A stretch of 12,239 nucleotides of DNA from a bacterium (lineage in GTDB: Bacteria > UBA9089 > JAHJRX01): contig JASEGW010000039.1 in NCBI GenBank assembly GCA_030017825.1, forward strand, positions 1-12,239, written 5' to 3'. Position numbers and translations under genes: made by a program. The notes below the pieces were generated by a model. The model worked only from the letters and a program-made list of their open reading frames with translations. It ran no database searches and was not told the origin of the DNA. This document shows, piece by piece, positions 1-7,256 of this stretch (positions are counted from its first letter, which is position 1; the number at the start of each line of letters is the position of its first letter).

Positions 1-69
1 AGGAATTATAGCATTTTTGTAAAATAACTGATTTATTTTGCAGTAAGTCTATTATACCAGGAGGAATTG
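1..69 (+). other. Upstream spacer of ilvC
   Basis: AT-rich sequence entering the window before ilvC. No gene can be supported here. It could contain the last codons of an upstream gene (a TAG at 9-11 would fit), and ilvB/ilvN often precede ilvC, but too little is visible to say. I see no convincing sigma70 promoter. The last part carries the ilvC ribosome site. Confidence 0.5.
59..64 (+). promoter_or_regulatory. Ribosome binding site of ilvC
   Basis: A full AGGAGG lies 5 nt before the ATG at 70. A TTG at 67 is in the same frame but would be only 2 nt from the site, so the site decides for ATG 70. Confidence 0.85.
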
Positions 70-1074
70 ATGACTAAAGTATACTATGATAAGGATGCAG
101 ATTTAGGGGTTTTAAAAAATAAAACTATAGCCATAATTGGTTATGGCAGCCAAGGGCATGCTCAAGCTCAAAATCTAAAAGATAGCGGAATAGAGGTAAT
201 TGTAGCTGAAGTTGAGGGTAATAAAGCTTGGGAAAAAGCCAGGAAAGATGGGATAAAAGTTGTAGATGCAGCCACGGCAGCAAGAGAAGGGGATATAATT
301 CAAATATTAGTTCCCGACCAGATTCAACCTATGGTTTATAATAATTATATTAAAGATAATCTAAAAGAAGGAAATGTTTTAGGGTTTTCTCATGGATTTA
401 ATATTCATTTTGGACAAATCATACCTTCTTCAAATATAGATGTAATAATGGTAGCTCCTAAAGGCCCAGGACACTTAGTAAGAAGAGTATTTATTGAAGG
501 AGGAGGTGTTCCTAATTTAATTGCTATATACCAAGATTACACAAGGTCGGCAAAAGATATTGCCTTGGCTTATTCTAAAGGTATTGGCGGTACAAAGGCT
601 GGAACTTTAGAAACTACTTTTAGCGAAGAAACAGAAACAGACCTTTTTGGAGAACAGGTTATTCTTTGTGGAGGAGTAACTTCTTTAATCAAAGCTAGTT
701 TTGAAACTTTAGTAGAAGCAGGATATCAACCAGAAATTGCTTATTTTGAATGCTGTCATGAATTAAAACTAATAGTGGATTTAATTTACGAACATGGAAT
801 TTCAGGTATGCGTTATTCTATAAGTGATACCGCAGAATATGGAGACCTAACTCGCGGACCACGTATAATAGATGAAGCAGTTAAAGATGTAATGAGAGAA
901 ACTTTAGAAGAAATCCAGTCAGGAGAATTTGCTAAGGAATGGATTTTAGAAAATCAAGCCAATAGGCCTACTTATAATGCTCTTCGAAATAGGGACAAAA
1001 ATCATCTCATCGAAAAAGTTGGTAGTAATTTAAGAAATATGATGAGCTGGATTAAGAAAAAAGAAGAACTATAG
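70..1074 (+). CDS. ilvC: Ketol-acid reductoisomerase (short class I)
   Basis: This enzyme converts 2-acetolactate or 2-aceto-2-hydroxybutyrate to the dihydroxy acids of valine/leucine and isoleucine synthesis, using Mg2+ and a nicotinamide cofactor. From ATG 70 it has 334 residues, the normal class I length. Visible are the Rossmann motif GYGSQG (24-29), the catalytic His in SHGFNIHFG (H108), the VAPKGPGH motif, and the metal/substrate residues D191 and E195, then E227, E231 and S252 in the all-helical C-terminal domain. The cofactor loop is unusual. Where the common short-loop enzymes have an Arg followed by a Ser (type LRxGSxS), this protein reads AEVEGNKA (46-53), with E47 and E49 and no Arg or phosphate-binding Ser. 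That predicts a preference for NADH, by inference. It is the first gene of the cluster, 89 nt before leuA. Function is certain; cofactor is not. Confidence 0.97.
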   Translation: MTKVYYDKDADLGVLKNKTIAIIGYGSQGHAQAQNLKDSGIEVIVAEVEGNKAWEKARKDGIKVVDAATAAREGDIIQILVPDQIQPMVYNNYIKDNLKEGNVLGFSHGFNIHFGQIIPSSNIDVIMVAPKGPGHLVRRVFIEGGGVPNLIAIYQDYTRSAKDIALAYSKGIGGTKAGTLETTFSEETETDLFGEQVILCGGVTSLIKASFETLVEAGYQPEIAYFECCHELKLIVDLIYEHGISGMRYSISDTAEYGDLTRGPRIIDEAVKDVMRETLEEIQSGEFAKEWILENQANRPTYNALRNRDKNHLIEKVGSNLRNMMSWIKKKEEL

Positions 1075-1152
1075 AATTGGATTACAGATTTACAAGGTAT
1101 TTTTGCTTCTAATTTCTGTTTTCTGTGCCCTAAACTCTTAATTTTGATTTTT

Positions 1153-1160
1153 AAAGGTGA
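1153..1160 (+). promoter_or_regulatory. Ribosome binding site of leuA, ending in an in-frame stop
   Basis: AAAGGTGA matches the 16S 3' end and lies 3 nt before TTG 1164. Its final TGA (1158-1160) is in frame with leuA, so translation cannot begin further upstream, which supports the TTG start. Confidence 0.8.
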
Positions 1161-1163
1161 ATT

Positions 1164-2696
1164 TTGGAAAAAATAATTATTTTTGATACAACTTTAAGAG
1201 ATGGAGAGCAATCGCCTGGAGCTTCTTTTACCATAAAAGAAAAGTTAGATATAGCTAAACAATTAGTAAAATTGGGAGTAGATGTAATTGAAGTAGGTTT
1301 TCCTTTTTCCTCTAAAGGGGAATTCGAAGCTGTAAAGGCTATTGCTGAAAAAATATCAGATCGTGTTATTTGTGGTTTGGCTCGAGCCAAGAAAGAAGAT
1401 ATAGATTGTACTTGGCAGGCTATAAAAAATGCTTCCCATCCTAGAATACATACTTTTATATCTACCTCTAGAGTTCAAATAAAACATCAGTTGAATAAAA
1501 CTTATCCTGAAGTATTAAAAATTACCAAAGAAATGGTAGCTTTAGCTAAAAATTATACTGAAGATATTGAATTTTCTCCTATGGATGCCACAAGATCTGA
1601 GATAGATTTTCTATATGAAATAATCTATGCTGCTATTGAGCAGGGAGCTACTACTGTCAATATTCCTGATACTGTAGGTTATGCTATTCCTGAAGAATTT
1701 GGGAAACTTATTAGGAATATTGTAAAGAATGTTTCTAATATAAATAAGGCCATTATTTCTGTCCATTGCCATAATGATTTAGGTCTTTCTACAGCTAATT
1801 CCTTAGCAGCAGTTTTAAATGGAGCTCGGCAGATAGAGTGTACTATAAATGGCATTGGAGAGAGAGCTGGAAATGCAGCTTTGGAAGAAGTAGTAATGTC
1901 TATAAATACTCGTAAAGACATTTTTAAACTTGAAACAAATATAAATACTCCTCAGATATACAAAACTTCTCGCATGATTAGCCATTATGCAGGAATGATG
2001 GTTCAACCCAACAAATCCATTGTGGGAGAAAATGCTTTTGCTCATGAATCAGGAATTCATCAAGATGGCTTCTTAAAAGAACGCACTACTTATGAAATTA
2101 TGACTCCTGAAAGTGTAGGCATATCCCAAAGCAAATTAGTTTTGGGTAAGCTTTCTGGAAGACATGCCTTTAACCAAAAAGTTAAAAAATTAGGATTTGA
2201 CCTTTCGCCTGAAGAATTAGAAGTAACCTTTCAAAAATTTAAGGATTTAGCAGATAAAAAAAGCGATATTTTTGACCAGGACATCGAAGCAATTATAGAA
2301 GATGAATTAACTACTATTCCTGAAACTTATAAACTAGATTATATTCATGTAGTAAGTGGAAATAAAACTATACCTACAGCTACAGTTAAGATTAAAAAAA
2401 AGGATAAAGTTATTCAAGAAGCAGCTTGTGGTAATGGTCCTGTAGATGCTAGCTTAAAAGCCATAGATAAAGCTACCAAAATAGAATGTAGCTTAATGGA
2501 TTATAATATTAGAGCTATTACTACTTGCAAAGATGCTTTAGGAGAAGTTAATATAAGGATAAAGTATAAAGATAAAATTTATTCTGGAAGAGCAACTAGT
2601 ACGGATATTGTAGAATCTAGCGTCAAAGCTTATATAAATGCTATTAATCGTTTAATTTATAAGGAAGAACATTTAAATGAAGCAGACCATAACTGA
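1164..2696 (+). CDS. leuA: 2-isopropylmalate synthase
   Basis: The first committed step of leucine synthesis: condensation of acetyl-CoA with 2-ketoisovalerate. The 510-residue protein has the HMGL-like TIM barrel, starting with FDTTLRDGEQSPG (7-19). The metal ligands HCH in VHCHNDLG (H201, H203) and the GERAGN motif (233-237, N237) are present, as is the HESGIHQDG stretch. The C-terminal LeuA dimer/regulatory domain (about 370-500) is complete, including CGNGPVDA (422-429) and GRATSTD (475-481), so leucine feedback control is likely. Start is TTG 1164, placing the first motif at the usual distance from the N terminus; a stop codon directly upstream excludes a longer form. In the FSPMDATRSE segment, M140 stands where I would expect an acidic residue. 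The C terminus overlaps leuC by 20 nt, implying translational coupling. Citramalate synthase is the main alternative, but overall sequence and context favour LeuA. Confidence 0.96.
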   Translation: MEKIIIFDTTLRDGEQSPGASFTIKEKLDIAKQLVKLGVDVIEVGFPFSSKGEFEAVKAIAEKISDRVICGLARAKKEDIDCTWQAIKNASHPRIHTFISTSRVQIKHQLNKTYPEVLKITKEMVALAKNYTEDIEFSPMDATRSEIDFLYEIIYAAIEQGATTVNIPDTVGYAIPEEFGKLIRNIVKNVSNINKAIISVHCHNDLGLSTANSLAAVLNGARQIECTINGIGERAGNAALEEVVMSINTRKDIFKLETNINTPQIYKTSRMISHYAGMMVQPNKSIVGENAFAHESGIHQDGFLKERTTYEIMTPESVGISQSKLVLGKLSGRHAFNQKVKKLGFDLSPEELEVTFQKFKDLADKKSDIFDQDIEAIIEDELTTIPETYKLDYIHVVSGNKTIPTATVKIKKKDKVIQEAACGNGPVDASLKAIDKATKIECSLMDYNIRAITTCKDALGEVNIRIKYKDKIYSGRATSTDIVESSVKAYINAINRLIYKEEHLNEADHN

Positions 2697-3936
2697 AAAA
2701 ATACTATCAGAGCGTTTAGGAAAAGAAGTTAACCCTAAAGAGCTAATTGAAATTAATGTGGATATTGCTTTGGGAAATGATATTACGGCACCTTTGGCTA
2801 TTAGAGAAATTGAAAAACTAGGGTTAAAAGAAGTTTTTGACCCAGAAAAGATAGTTTTGGTCCCAGACCACTTTACCCCTAATAAGGATATTAAATCTGC
2901 ACAGCAAGCTAAAATTCTAAGAGATTTTGCCAAAAAATATAATATAAAACACTATTTTGAAATAGGACAAATGGGGGTAGAGCATGCTCTATTACCCGAA
3001 CAAGGAATAGTTGTTCCAGGAGATGTGATTATTGGAGCTGATTCTCATACTTGCACCTATGGAGCTATGGGAGCTTTTGCTACAGGTGTGGGGAGTACAG
3101 ATTTAGCTGCGGCTATGGTTAGCGGTAAGTGCTGGCTTAGAGTGCCAGAAAGTATGAAATTTATTTTTTATGGAAAACTAAATCCTTGGGTAGGAGGTAA
3201 AGATTTAATTCTTTATACTATTTCTCAAATTGGAGTAGATGGAGCTTTATATTGTGCTATGGAGTTTGCTGGAGAAGTAATTAATGGTCTTTCTATGGCA
3301 GATCGTTTTACTATTTGTAATATGGCTATTGAAGCAGGAGCAAAAAATGGAATTATAGCTGCTGATAAAACTACTCAGGATTATATACATAAGAGAGCCC
3401 AAAGAAATTATATATTTTATGCTGATGACGAAGGTGCAAATTATAAAGAAATATACGAATTTGATGTTTCTAAAATAGAACCACAAGTTGCTTTTCCTTA
3501 TCTACCATCTAATTGTAAACCAGCTTCAGAAGCTACGGATATTTATATTGATCAAGTAGTAATTGGTTCTTGTACTAATGGGAGAATTGAAGATTTAAGA
3601 ATTGCTGCTTCTATCTTAAAGAACAAAAGAATTCATGCAGAAGTAAGGTTGATTGTTATTCCAGCTACCCAAAATATATATTTAGAAGCTTTAAATGAGG
3701 GTTTGATAGAAATTTTTATTAAAGCAGGAGCAGTAGTAAGTACTCCAACTTGCGGTCCTTGCTTGGGCGGTCATATGGGAGTTTTAGCTAAAGGGGAACG
3801 TTGTGTGGCTACTACTAACCGTAATTTTATAGGTAGAATGGGGGATGTAGAAAGCGAAGTTTATTTAGCAAATCCAGCCATAGCAGCAGTTTCTGCTATT
3901 TTAGGTAGAATTGGCATGCCTGAGGAGGAAGAATAA
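2677..3936 (+). CDS. leuC: 3-isopropylmalate dehydratase, large subunit (short form)
   Basis: The large subunit of isopropylmalate isomerase, an aconitase-family [4Fe-4S] enzyme that converts 2- to 3-isopropylmalate with LeuD. It has 419 residues, the short form shared with archaeal IPMI/homoaconitase, not the roughly 466-residue enterobacterial form. The cluster ligands are present: C299 in GSCTNGR and C359/C362 in CGPCLGG. The DSHTCTYG motif (122-129) and VPDHFTPNK are also intact. Start ATG 2677 lies inside the end of leuA and is preceded by AAGGAAG at 2661-2667, 9 nt away. The short family includes homoaconitase and dimethylmalate dehydratase; flanking leuA, leuD and leuB settle the assignment. 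A 170-nt spacer then separates it from leuD, its partner subunit. Confidence 0.95.
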   Translation: MKQTITEKILSERLGKEVNPKELIEINVDIALGNDITAPLAIREIEKLGLKEVFDPEKIVLVPDHFTPNKDIKSAQQAKILRDFAKKYNIKHYFEIGQMGVEHALLPEQGIVVPGDVIIGADSHTCTYGAMGAFATGVGSTDLAAAMVSGKCWLRVPESMKFIFYGKLNPWVGGKDLILYTISQIGVDGALYCAMEFAGEVINGLSMADRFTICNMAIEAGAKNGIIAADKTTQDYIHKRAQRNYIFYADDEGANYKEIYEFDVSKIEPQVAFPYLPSNCKPASEATDIYIDQVVIGSCTNGRIEDLRIAASILKNKRIHAEVRLIVIPATQNIYLEALNEGLIEIFIKAGAVVSTPTCGPCLGGHMGVLAKGERCVATTNRNFIGRMGDVESEVYLANPAIAAVSAILGRIGMPEEEE

Positions 3937-4008
3937 AAATCAAAAATGCTAACAACTTTAACTACTTACATTTGATTATTTTAATTTTCTTTTTACTTTT
4001 TATTATAA

Positions 4009-4037
4009 TTTACATTTAAGTATCTGTAAGATATAGA
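4009..4037 (+). promoter_or_regulatory. Candidate internal sigma70 promoter before leuD
   Basis: TTTACA (4009-4014) and TATAGA (4032-4037) are separated by 17 bp, matching 5 of 6 and 4 of 6 consensus bases. It sits in the long leuC-leuD spacer and could give leuD-leuB-asd a second transcript. In such AT-rich DNA a match of this quality can arise by chance. Confidence 0.35.
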
Positions 4038-4106
4038 AAATCAGTTTGTTTAAGTTTTTGTGTTAGTATTAATGTTTTAATTTAATAAGAAATTAAAGGA
4101 AGTATT

Positions 4107-4604
4107 ATGATTATTAAAGGTAAAGTTTGGAAATATGGAGATAATGTGAATACTGATGAGATTATTCCTGCTCGCTATTTGAACACATCTGATTCAAAAC
4201 AATTAGCTGAGCATTGCATGGAGGATATTGATTTAGACTTTGCTAAAAGAGTGAATAAAGGGGATATAGTGGTAGCTTTGAAGAATTTTGGCTGTGGTTC
4301 TTCTCGAGAGCATGCTCCCTTAGCTCTTAAGACTTTAGGAATAAGTTGCATAATTGCTACTTCTTTTGCTCGTATTTTTTATCGTAATGCTTTTAATATT
4401 GGGCTTCTCTTAATTGAATCAGATGAAGCCAGCGAAGATATAGAAAAAGATAATTTAATTGAAATATACTTAGATAAGAATTGCATAAACAATTTAACAA
4501 AGAATAAGACATATTCTATAAATCCCATTCCTGAATTTATGCAAAATATGATAAATTCAGGTGGATTAATGAAATATATTAGAAATAAAATGGTTGAAAA
4601 TTGA
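4107..4604 (+). CDS. leuD: 3-isopropylmalate dehydratase, small subunit (short form)
   Basis: The swivel-domain subunit that completes the LeuC active site. The 165-residue protein is of the short type that pairs with short LeuC. Visible are the N-terminal YGDNVNTDEIIPARYL loop (10-25) and the GCGSSREHAP motif (62-71), whose S65/S66 and R67 contact substrate in the family. The substrate-recognition loop reads YLNT (24-27). Methanogen homoaconitase has an Arg at the third position of this loop, so Asn here argues against homoaconitase but does not by itself prove isopropylmalate; the neighbours do. AAAGGAAG (4095-4102) lies just before ATG 4107. The gene ends 98 nt before leuB. Confidence 0.95.
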   Translation: MIIKGKVWKYGDNVNTDEIIPARYLNTSDSKQLAEHCMEDIDLDFAKRVNKGDIVVALKNFGCGSSREHAPLALKTLGISCIIATSFARIFYRNAFNIGLLLIESDEASEDIEKDNLIEIYLDKNCINNLTKNKTYSINPIPEFMQNMINSGGLMKYIRNKMVEN

Positions 4605-4671
4605 TAACTAAATAATTATTGTTTTGTTAAATGACGGTAAAAGATTAACTATTGTTACTTAATATTTATAA

Positions 4672-4687
4672 AGAATTATGAAATTCT
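4672..4687 (+). repeat. Small hairpin before leuB
   Basis: A perfect 6-bp inverted repeat (AGAATT / AATTCT) with a 4-nt loop, ending 4 nt before the AAGGAG ribosome site of leuB (4692-4697). It could tune ribosome access, but at this base composition it may be chance. Confidence 0.3.
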
Positions 4688-4702
4688 ATATAAGGAGTAG
4701 TT

Positions 4703-5758
4703 ATGTATAAAATAGCAGTTATTCCAGGAGATGGAGTAGGTCCAGAAGTAGTTAGAGAAGGCCTTAAAGTATTAGAGAAGGTTGCTATCATTTGTGGATT
4801 TGGCTATAAATTAATTAATTATGAATTTGGCGGAGATTATTACTTAAAACATAAAGAAGTTTTGCCGATATCAGCCTTATCTGAACTAAGAGAAATGAGT
4901 GCAATATACTTGGGAGCAGTAGGTCATCCTAGTGTAAAGGCAGGTATATTAGAAAAAGAGCTTCTACTTAAGATTAGATTTGAATTAGATCAATATGTAA
5001 ACCTAAGACCTGTAAAACTTTATCCAAATGTATGGACTCCTATTAAAGATAAAACTTCCCAAGATATTGATTTTATTGTTGTGCGAGAAAATACAGAGTG
5101 TCTATATACAGGTTTGGGTGGATTTCTTAAAAAAGGAACTTTAGATGAAGTAGCTATCCAGGAAGCTATATATACCCGTAAAGGAACAGAGCGTTGCATT
5201 AGATATGCTTTTGAATTTGCTAAGAATAGGAATAAAAGGAATAAAGTTACCTTATGCGATAAGAGTAATGTTTTAACTTATGGTCACGACTTATGGCAAC
5301 GAGTTTTTCATGAAGTAGGAGAAGAATATCCAGAAGTTGAAAAAGATCATGCTTATGTAGATGCTACTTGTATGTGGATGGTAAAGAATCCAGAATGGTT
5401 TGATGTTATTGTAACTTGTAATATGTTTGGAGATATTATTACTGACTTAGGAGCTGTAATTCAAGGTGGCATGGGTGTAGCAGCTGGTGGAAATATTAAT
5501 CCAGAGGGAGTATCTATGTTTGAACCTATTCATGGTAGTGCTCCTAAATATGCTGGTAAAAATCAGATTAATCCTTTAGCTAGTATTTTAGCCTTAGCTA
5601 TGATGTTGGCTAATTTAGGAGAAGAAAAAGCAGCTTTAAAGGTAGAAGAAGCTGTAAGTCAAGTTTTAGCTACTGGAAGAATTAGAGATATGGGAGCAGG
5701 TAAAATGGGCATTACTACTTCCGAGGTAGGAGACTTAGTAAAAGAGTTTATATCTTGA
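4703..5758 (+). CDS. leuB: 3-isopropylmalate dehydrogenase (isocitrate/isopropylmalate dehydrogenase family)
   Basis: Oxidative decarboxylation of 3-isopropylmalate to the leucine keto acid. It has 351 residues. The substrate arginines are R92, R102 and R128; the catalytic pair is Y135 and K187; metal ligands are D220, D244 and D248, so the active site is complete. The LLLKIRFELD..VNLRPVKLYP segment resembles the actinobacterial type of LeuB. Two oddities are seen. The RENTEGLY motif is RENTECLY, with C133 for Gly. After HGSAP, residues K282-Y283 replace the Asp-Ile typical of NAD-dependent isopropylmalate dehydrogenases; Lys-Tyr is what NADP-dependent isocitrate dehydrogenase has there. The substrate call rests on family and on the operon: leuA, leuC and leuD directly upstream. 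Tartrate or isocitrate dehydrogenase activity is a lesser alternative. AAGGAG is 5 nt before ATG 4703. Confidence 0.92.
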   Translation: MYKIAVIPGDGVGPEVVREGLKVLEKVAIICGFGYKLINYEFGGDYYLKHKEVLPISALSELREMSAIYLGAVGHPSVKAGILEKELLLKIRFELDQYVNLRPVKLYPNVWTPIKDKTSQDIDFIVVRENTECLYTGLGGFLKKGTLDEVAIQEAIYTRKGTERCIRYAFEFAKNRNKRNKVTLCDKSNVLTYGHDLWQRVFHEVGEEYPEVEKDHAYVDATCMWMVKNPEWFDVIVTCNMFGDIITDLGAVIQGGMGVAAGGNINPEGVSMFEPIHGSAPKYAGKNQINPLASILALAMMLANLGEEKAALKVEEAVSQVLATGRIRDMGAGKMGITTSEVGDLVKEFIS

Positions 5759-5882
5759 TTTTATATAAATTTTCTTTTTTGGATACATTAAATAGATTAA
5801 AAATAAATAATAAAAACAAATATATAAAAAAGTTAAAATCTGATTTCTGGTTTAAAAATCTATATTTTGTAAAATTGATTTG

Positions 5883-5889
5883 AAGGTGA
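5883..5889 (+). promoter_or_regulatory. Ribosome binding site of asd
   Basis: AAGGTGA lies 5 nt before ATG 5895. A TTG at 5880 is in frame upstream, but it precedes this site and would add five residues ahead of the family's normal N terminus, so ATG 5895 is chosen. Confidence 0.8.
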
Positions 5890-5894
5890 TTGAT

Positions 5895-6908
5895 ATGAAA
5901 AAATATAAGGTAGCTATTGTAGGTGCTACAGGAGCTGTAGGAAATCAAATGAAAGAAATACTACAAGAACATGATTTCCCTATAGAAAAATTATATCTTT
6001 TTTCTAGTAGTCGTTCTGCTGGAAAAGTATTGGAATTTAAAGAAGAACAAATTACCGTAAAAGAACTTACCCCTGATTCTTTTGAAGGTATAGAAATAGC
6101 TTTATTTTCTGCTGGAAGTAAAACTTCCAAAGAATATGTTCCTTATGCTGTAAATGCAGGTTGTGTTGTGATTGACAATAGTAGTGCTTTTAGAATGCAA
6201 TCAGATGTTCCTTTAGTAGTACCAGAAATAAATCCTTTCGATCTAAAATGGCATAAGGGAATTATTGCTAATCCAAATTGTTCTACTATACAAATGGTGA
6301 TGGTTCTTAAGCCTCTCTATGATAGAGCGGGTATAAAAAGAGTGGTAGTGAGTACTTATCAATCAACGTCTGGAACTGGCTGGAAAGCTATGATTGAATT
6401 AAGAGAGCAGTGTGAAGCTATAATGAACAAAAAGGAAGTAAATGTACAAGTTTATCCATATCAAATTGCCTTTAACGTAATTCCCCAAATTGGTGCATTT
6501 TTACCCAATGGATATACTGAAGAAGAATTGAAAATGGTTAATGAAACTAGGAAAATTTTAGGGGATGAAACTATAGCTGTTTCAGCTACTACAGTTAGAG
6601 TACCAGTTTTTATTTCTCATTGCGAAACTGTTAATGTAGAACTTAAGCAAAAATTGACTGCTTCGCAAGCAAAAGATATTTTATCCTCTACGATAGGAGT
6701 TAAAGTAGTAGATAATCCGGAAGATTCTATCTATCCATATCCATTAATGGCTAAAAATAAAGATGAAGTTTATGTAGGACGAATTAGAGAAGATCTTTCT
6801 GTTCCTTTTGGGCTTGATATGTGGATAGTTGCGGATAATTTAAGAAAGGGTGCAGCTTTAAATGCTGTCCAAATTGCCGAAAAAATGATTAAATTAAGAT
6901 TAATTTAA
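5895..6908 (+). CDS. asd: Aspartate-semialdehyde dehydrogenase
   Basis: NADPH-dependent reduction of aspartyl phosphate to aspartate semialdehyde, the branch point to threonine/isoleucine, methionine, lysine and the cell-wall precursor diaminopimelate. It has 337 residues from ATG 5895. The Rossmann motif GATGAVG (10-16) opens the protein; the SSSRSAGK loop (37-44) fits binding of the NADP phosphate. The catalytic Cys is C129 in NPNCST, with Q156 in the TYQSTSGTG segment and the general base H242 in VPVFISHCE. All key residues are present. It is the last gene of the cluster, 136 nt after leuB. The pairing leuB-asd recurs in several bacterial groups. Its presence links leucine and isoleucine supply. 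No clear strong terminator follows. Confidence 0.95.
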   Translation: MKKYKVAIVGATGAVGNQMKEILQEHDFPIEKLYLFSSSRSAGKVLEFKEEQITVKELTPDSFEGIEIALFSAGSKTSKEYVPYAVNAGCVVIDNSSAFRMQSDVPLVVPEINPFDLKWHKGIIANPNCSTIQMVMVLKPLYDRAGIKRVVVSTYQSTSGTGWKAMIELREQCEAIMNKKEVNVQVYPYQIAFNVIPQIGAFLPNGYTEEELKMVNETRKILGDETIAVSATTVRVPVFISHCETVNVELKQKLTASQAKDILSSTIGVKVVDNPEDSIYPYPLMAKNKDEVYVGRIREDLSVPFGLDMWIVADNLRKGAALNAVQIAEKMIKLRLI

Positions 6909-7018
6909 TCATACGGAAATTTCATTTCTAATCACAAAGTACAAAAATTTTTCAAAGGGTGTAAAATTTTATTTAAGAAATATTATTTAAAAAAAGATAG
7001 AAGCAAGAAAGAAAAATA

Positions 7019-7040
7019 GAAGTTTAACTTCATGTTTTTT
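7019..7040 (+). terminator. Weak terminator-like hairpin with T6
   Basis: A GAAGT/ACTTC stem with a 3-nt loop (7019-7031) is followed after ATG by six T (7035-7040). It is the best intrinsic terminator candidate after asd, 110 nt past its stop. The stem is short and A/T-heavy. Part of an outer stem, AGAAGC (6999-7004) with GCTTCT (7042-7047), could extend it. Confidence 0.35.
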
Positions 7041-7095
7041 AGCTTCTTACTTTAAAAGTATTTCTCTGTAATTAGACTTTTAAATTAATTTATCC

Positions 7096-7112
7096 ATTTT
7101 GTATGACAAAAT
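7096..7112. repeat. 7-bp hairpin inside the element
   Basis: ATTTTGT and ACAAAAT are perfect inverted repeats around a 3-nt loop. They lie between the longer internal palindromes of the 299-nt element. Confidence 0.45.
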
Positions 7113-7124
7113 TATAACTAAATA

Positions 7125-7192
7125 GTAACTATTCAGCAATGTTCAATGTAACAACATATTTCCTTAGTGCGAAGTTTATGCTGAATAGTTAC
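7125..7192. repeat. Central inverted repeat, 14-bp arms, 40-nt loop
   Basis: GTAACTATTCAGCA (7125-7138) is the exact reverse complement of 7179-7192. The loop opens with a second 5-bp hairpin, ATGTT/AACAT (7139-7143 with 7153-7157). The left arm also contains a local palindrome, AATAGT-A-ACTATT (7121-7133), that could compete with the long stem. Ends do not match the integron attC core consensus. Confidence 0.65.
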
Positions 7193-7214
7193 CAATAAAT
7201 GAAAAATAGTAATC

Positions 7215-7256
7215 ATTGTAAAAATAAAGATAGTATATGATTTATTTTTATACAAT
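7215..7256. repeat. Bulged 14-bp hairpin
   Basis: ATTGTA (7215-7220) pairs with TACAAT (7251-7256) and AAAATAAA (7221-7228) with TTTATTTT (7241-7248). A 2-nt TA bulge lies on the 3' side and the loop is 12 nt. It is A/T-only apart from two pairs, but the length is notable. Confidence 0.5.

Noticed and set aside
3937..4106. Small gene missing between leuC and leuD
   Set aside because: The spacer is extremely AT-rich with stops in all frames and only the nine-codon frame noted above.
5759..5894. Promoter before asd (TTGGAT at 5779)
   Set aside because: No -10 box of reasonable quality at a 16-18 bp spacing; the A/T runs make loose matches inevitable.
7125..7192. Integron attC site
   Set aside because: The arms are perfect, not imperfect as in attC, and the ends do not fit the RYYYAAC/GTTRRRY core; no integrase is visible.
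7139..7198. 19-codon reading frame inside the central hairpin of the 299-nt element
   Set aside because: No ribosome site before the ATG, length is within chance, and the sequence is better explained by the inverted repeat it sits in.
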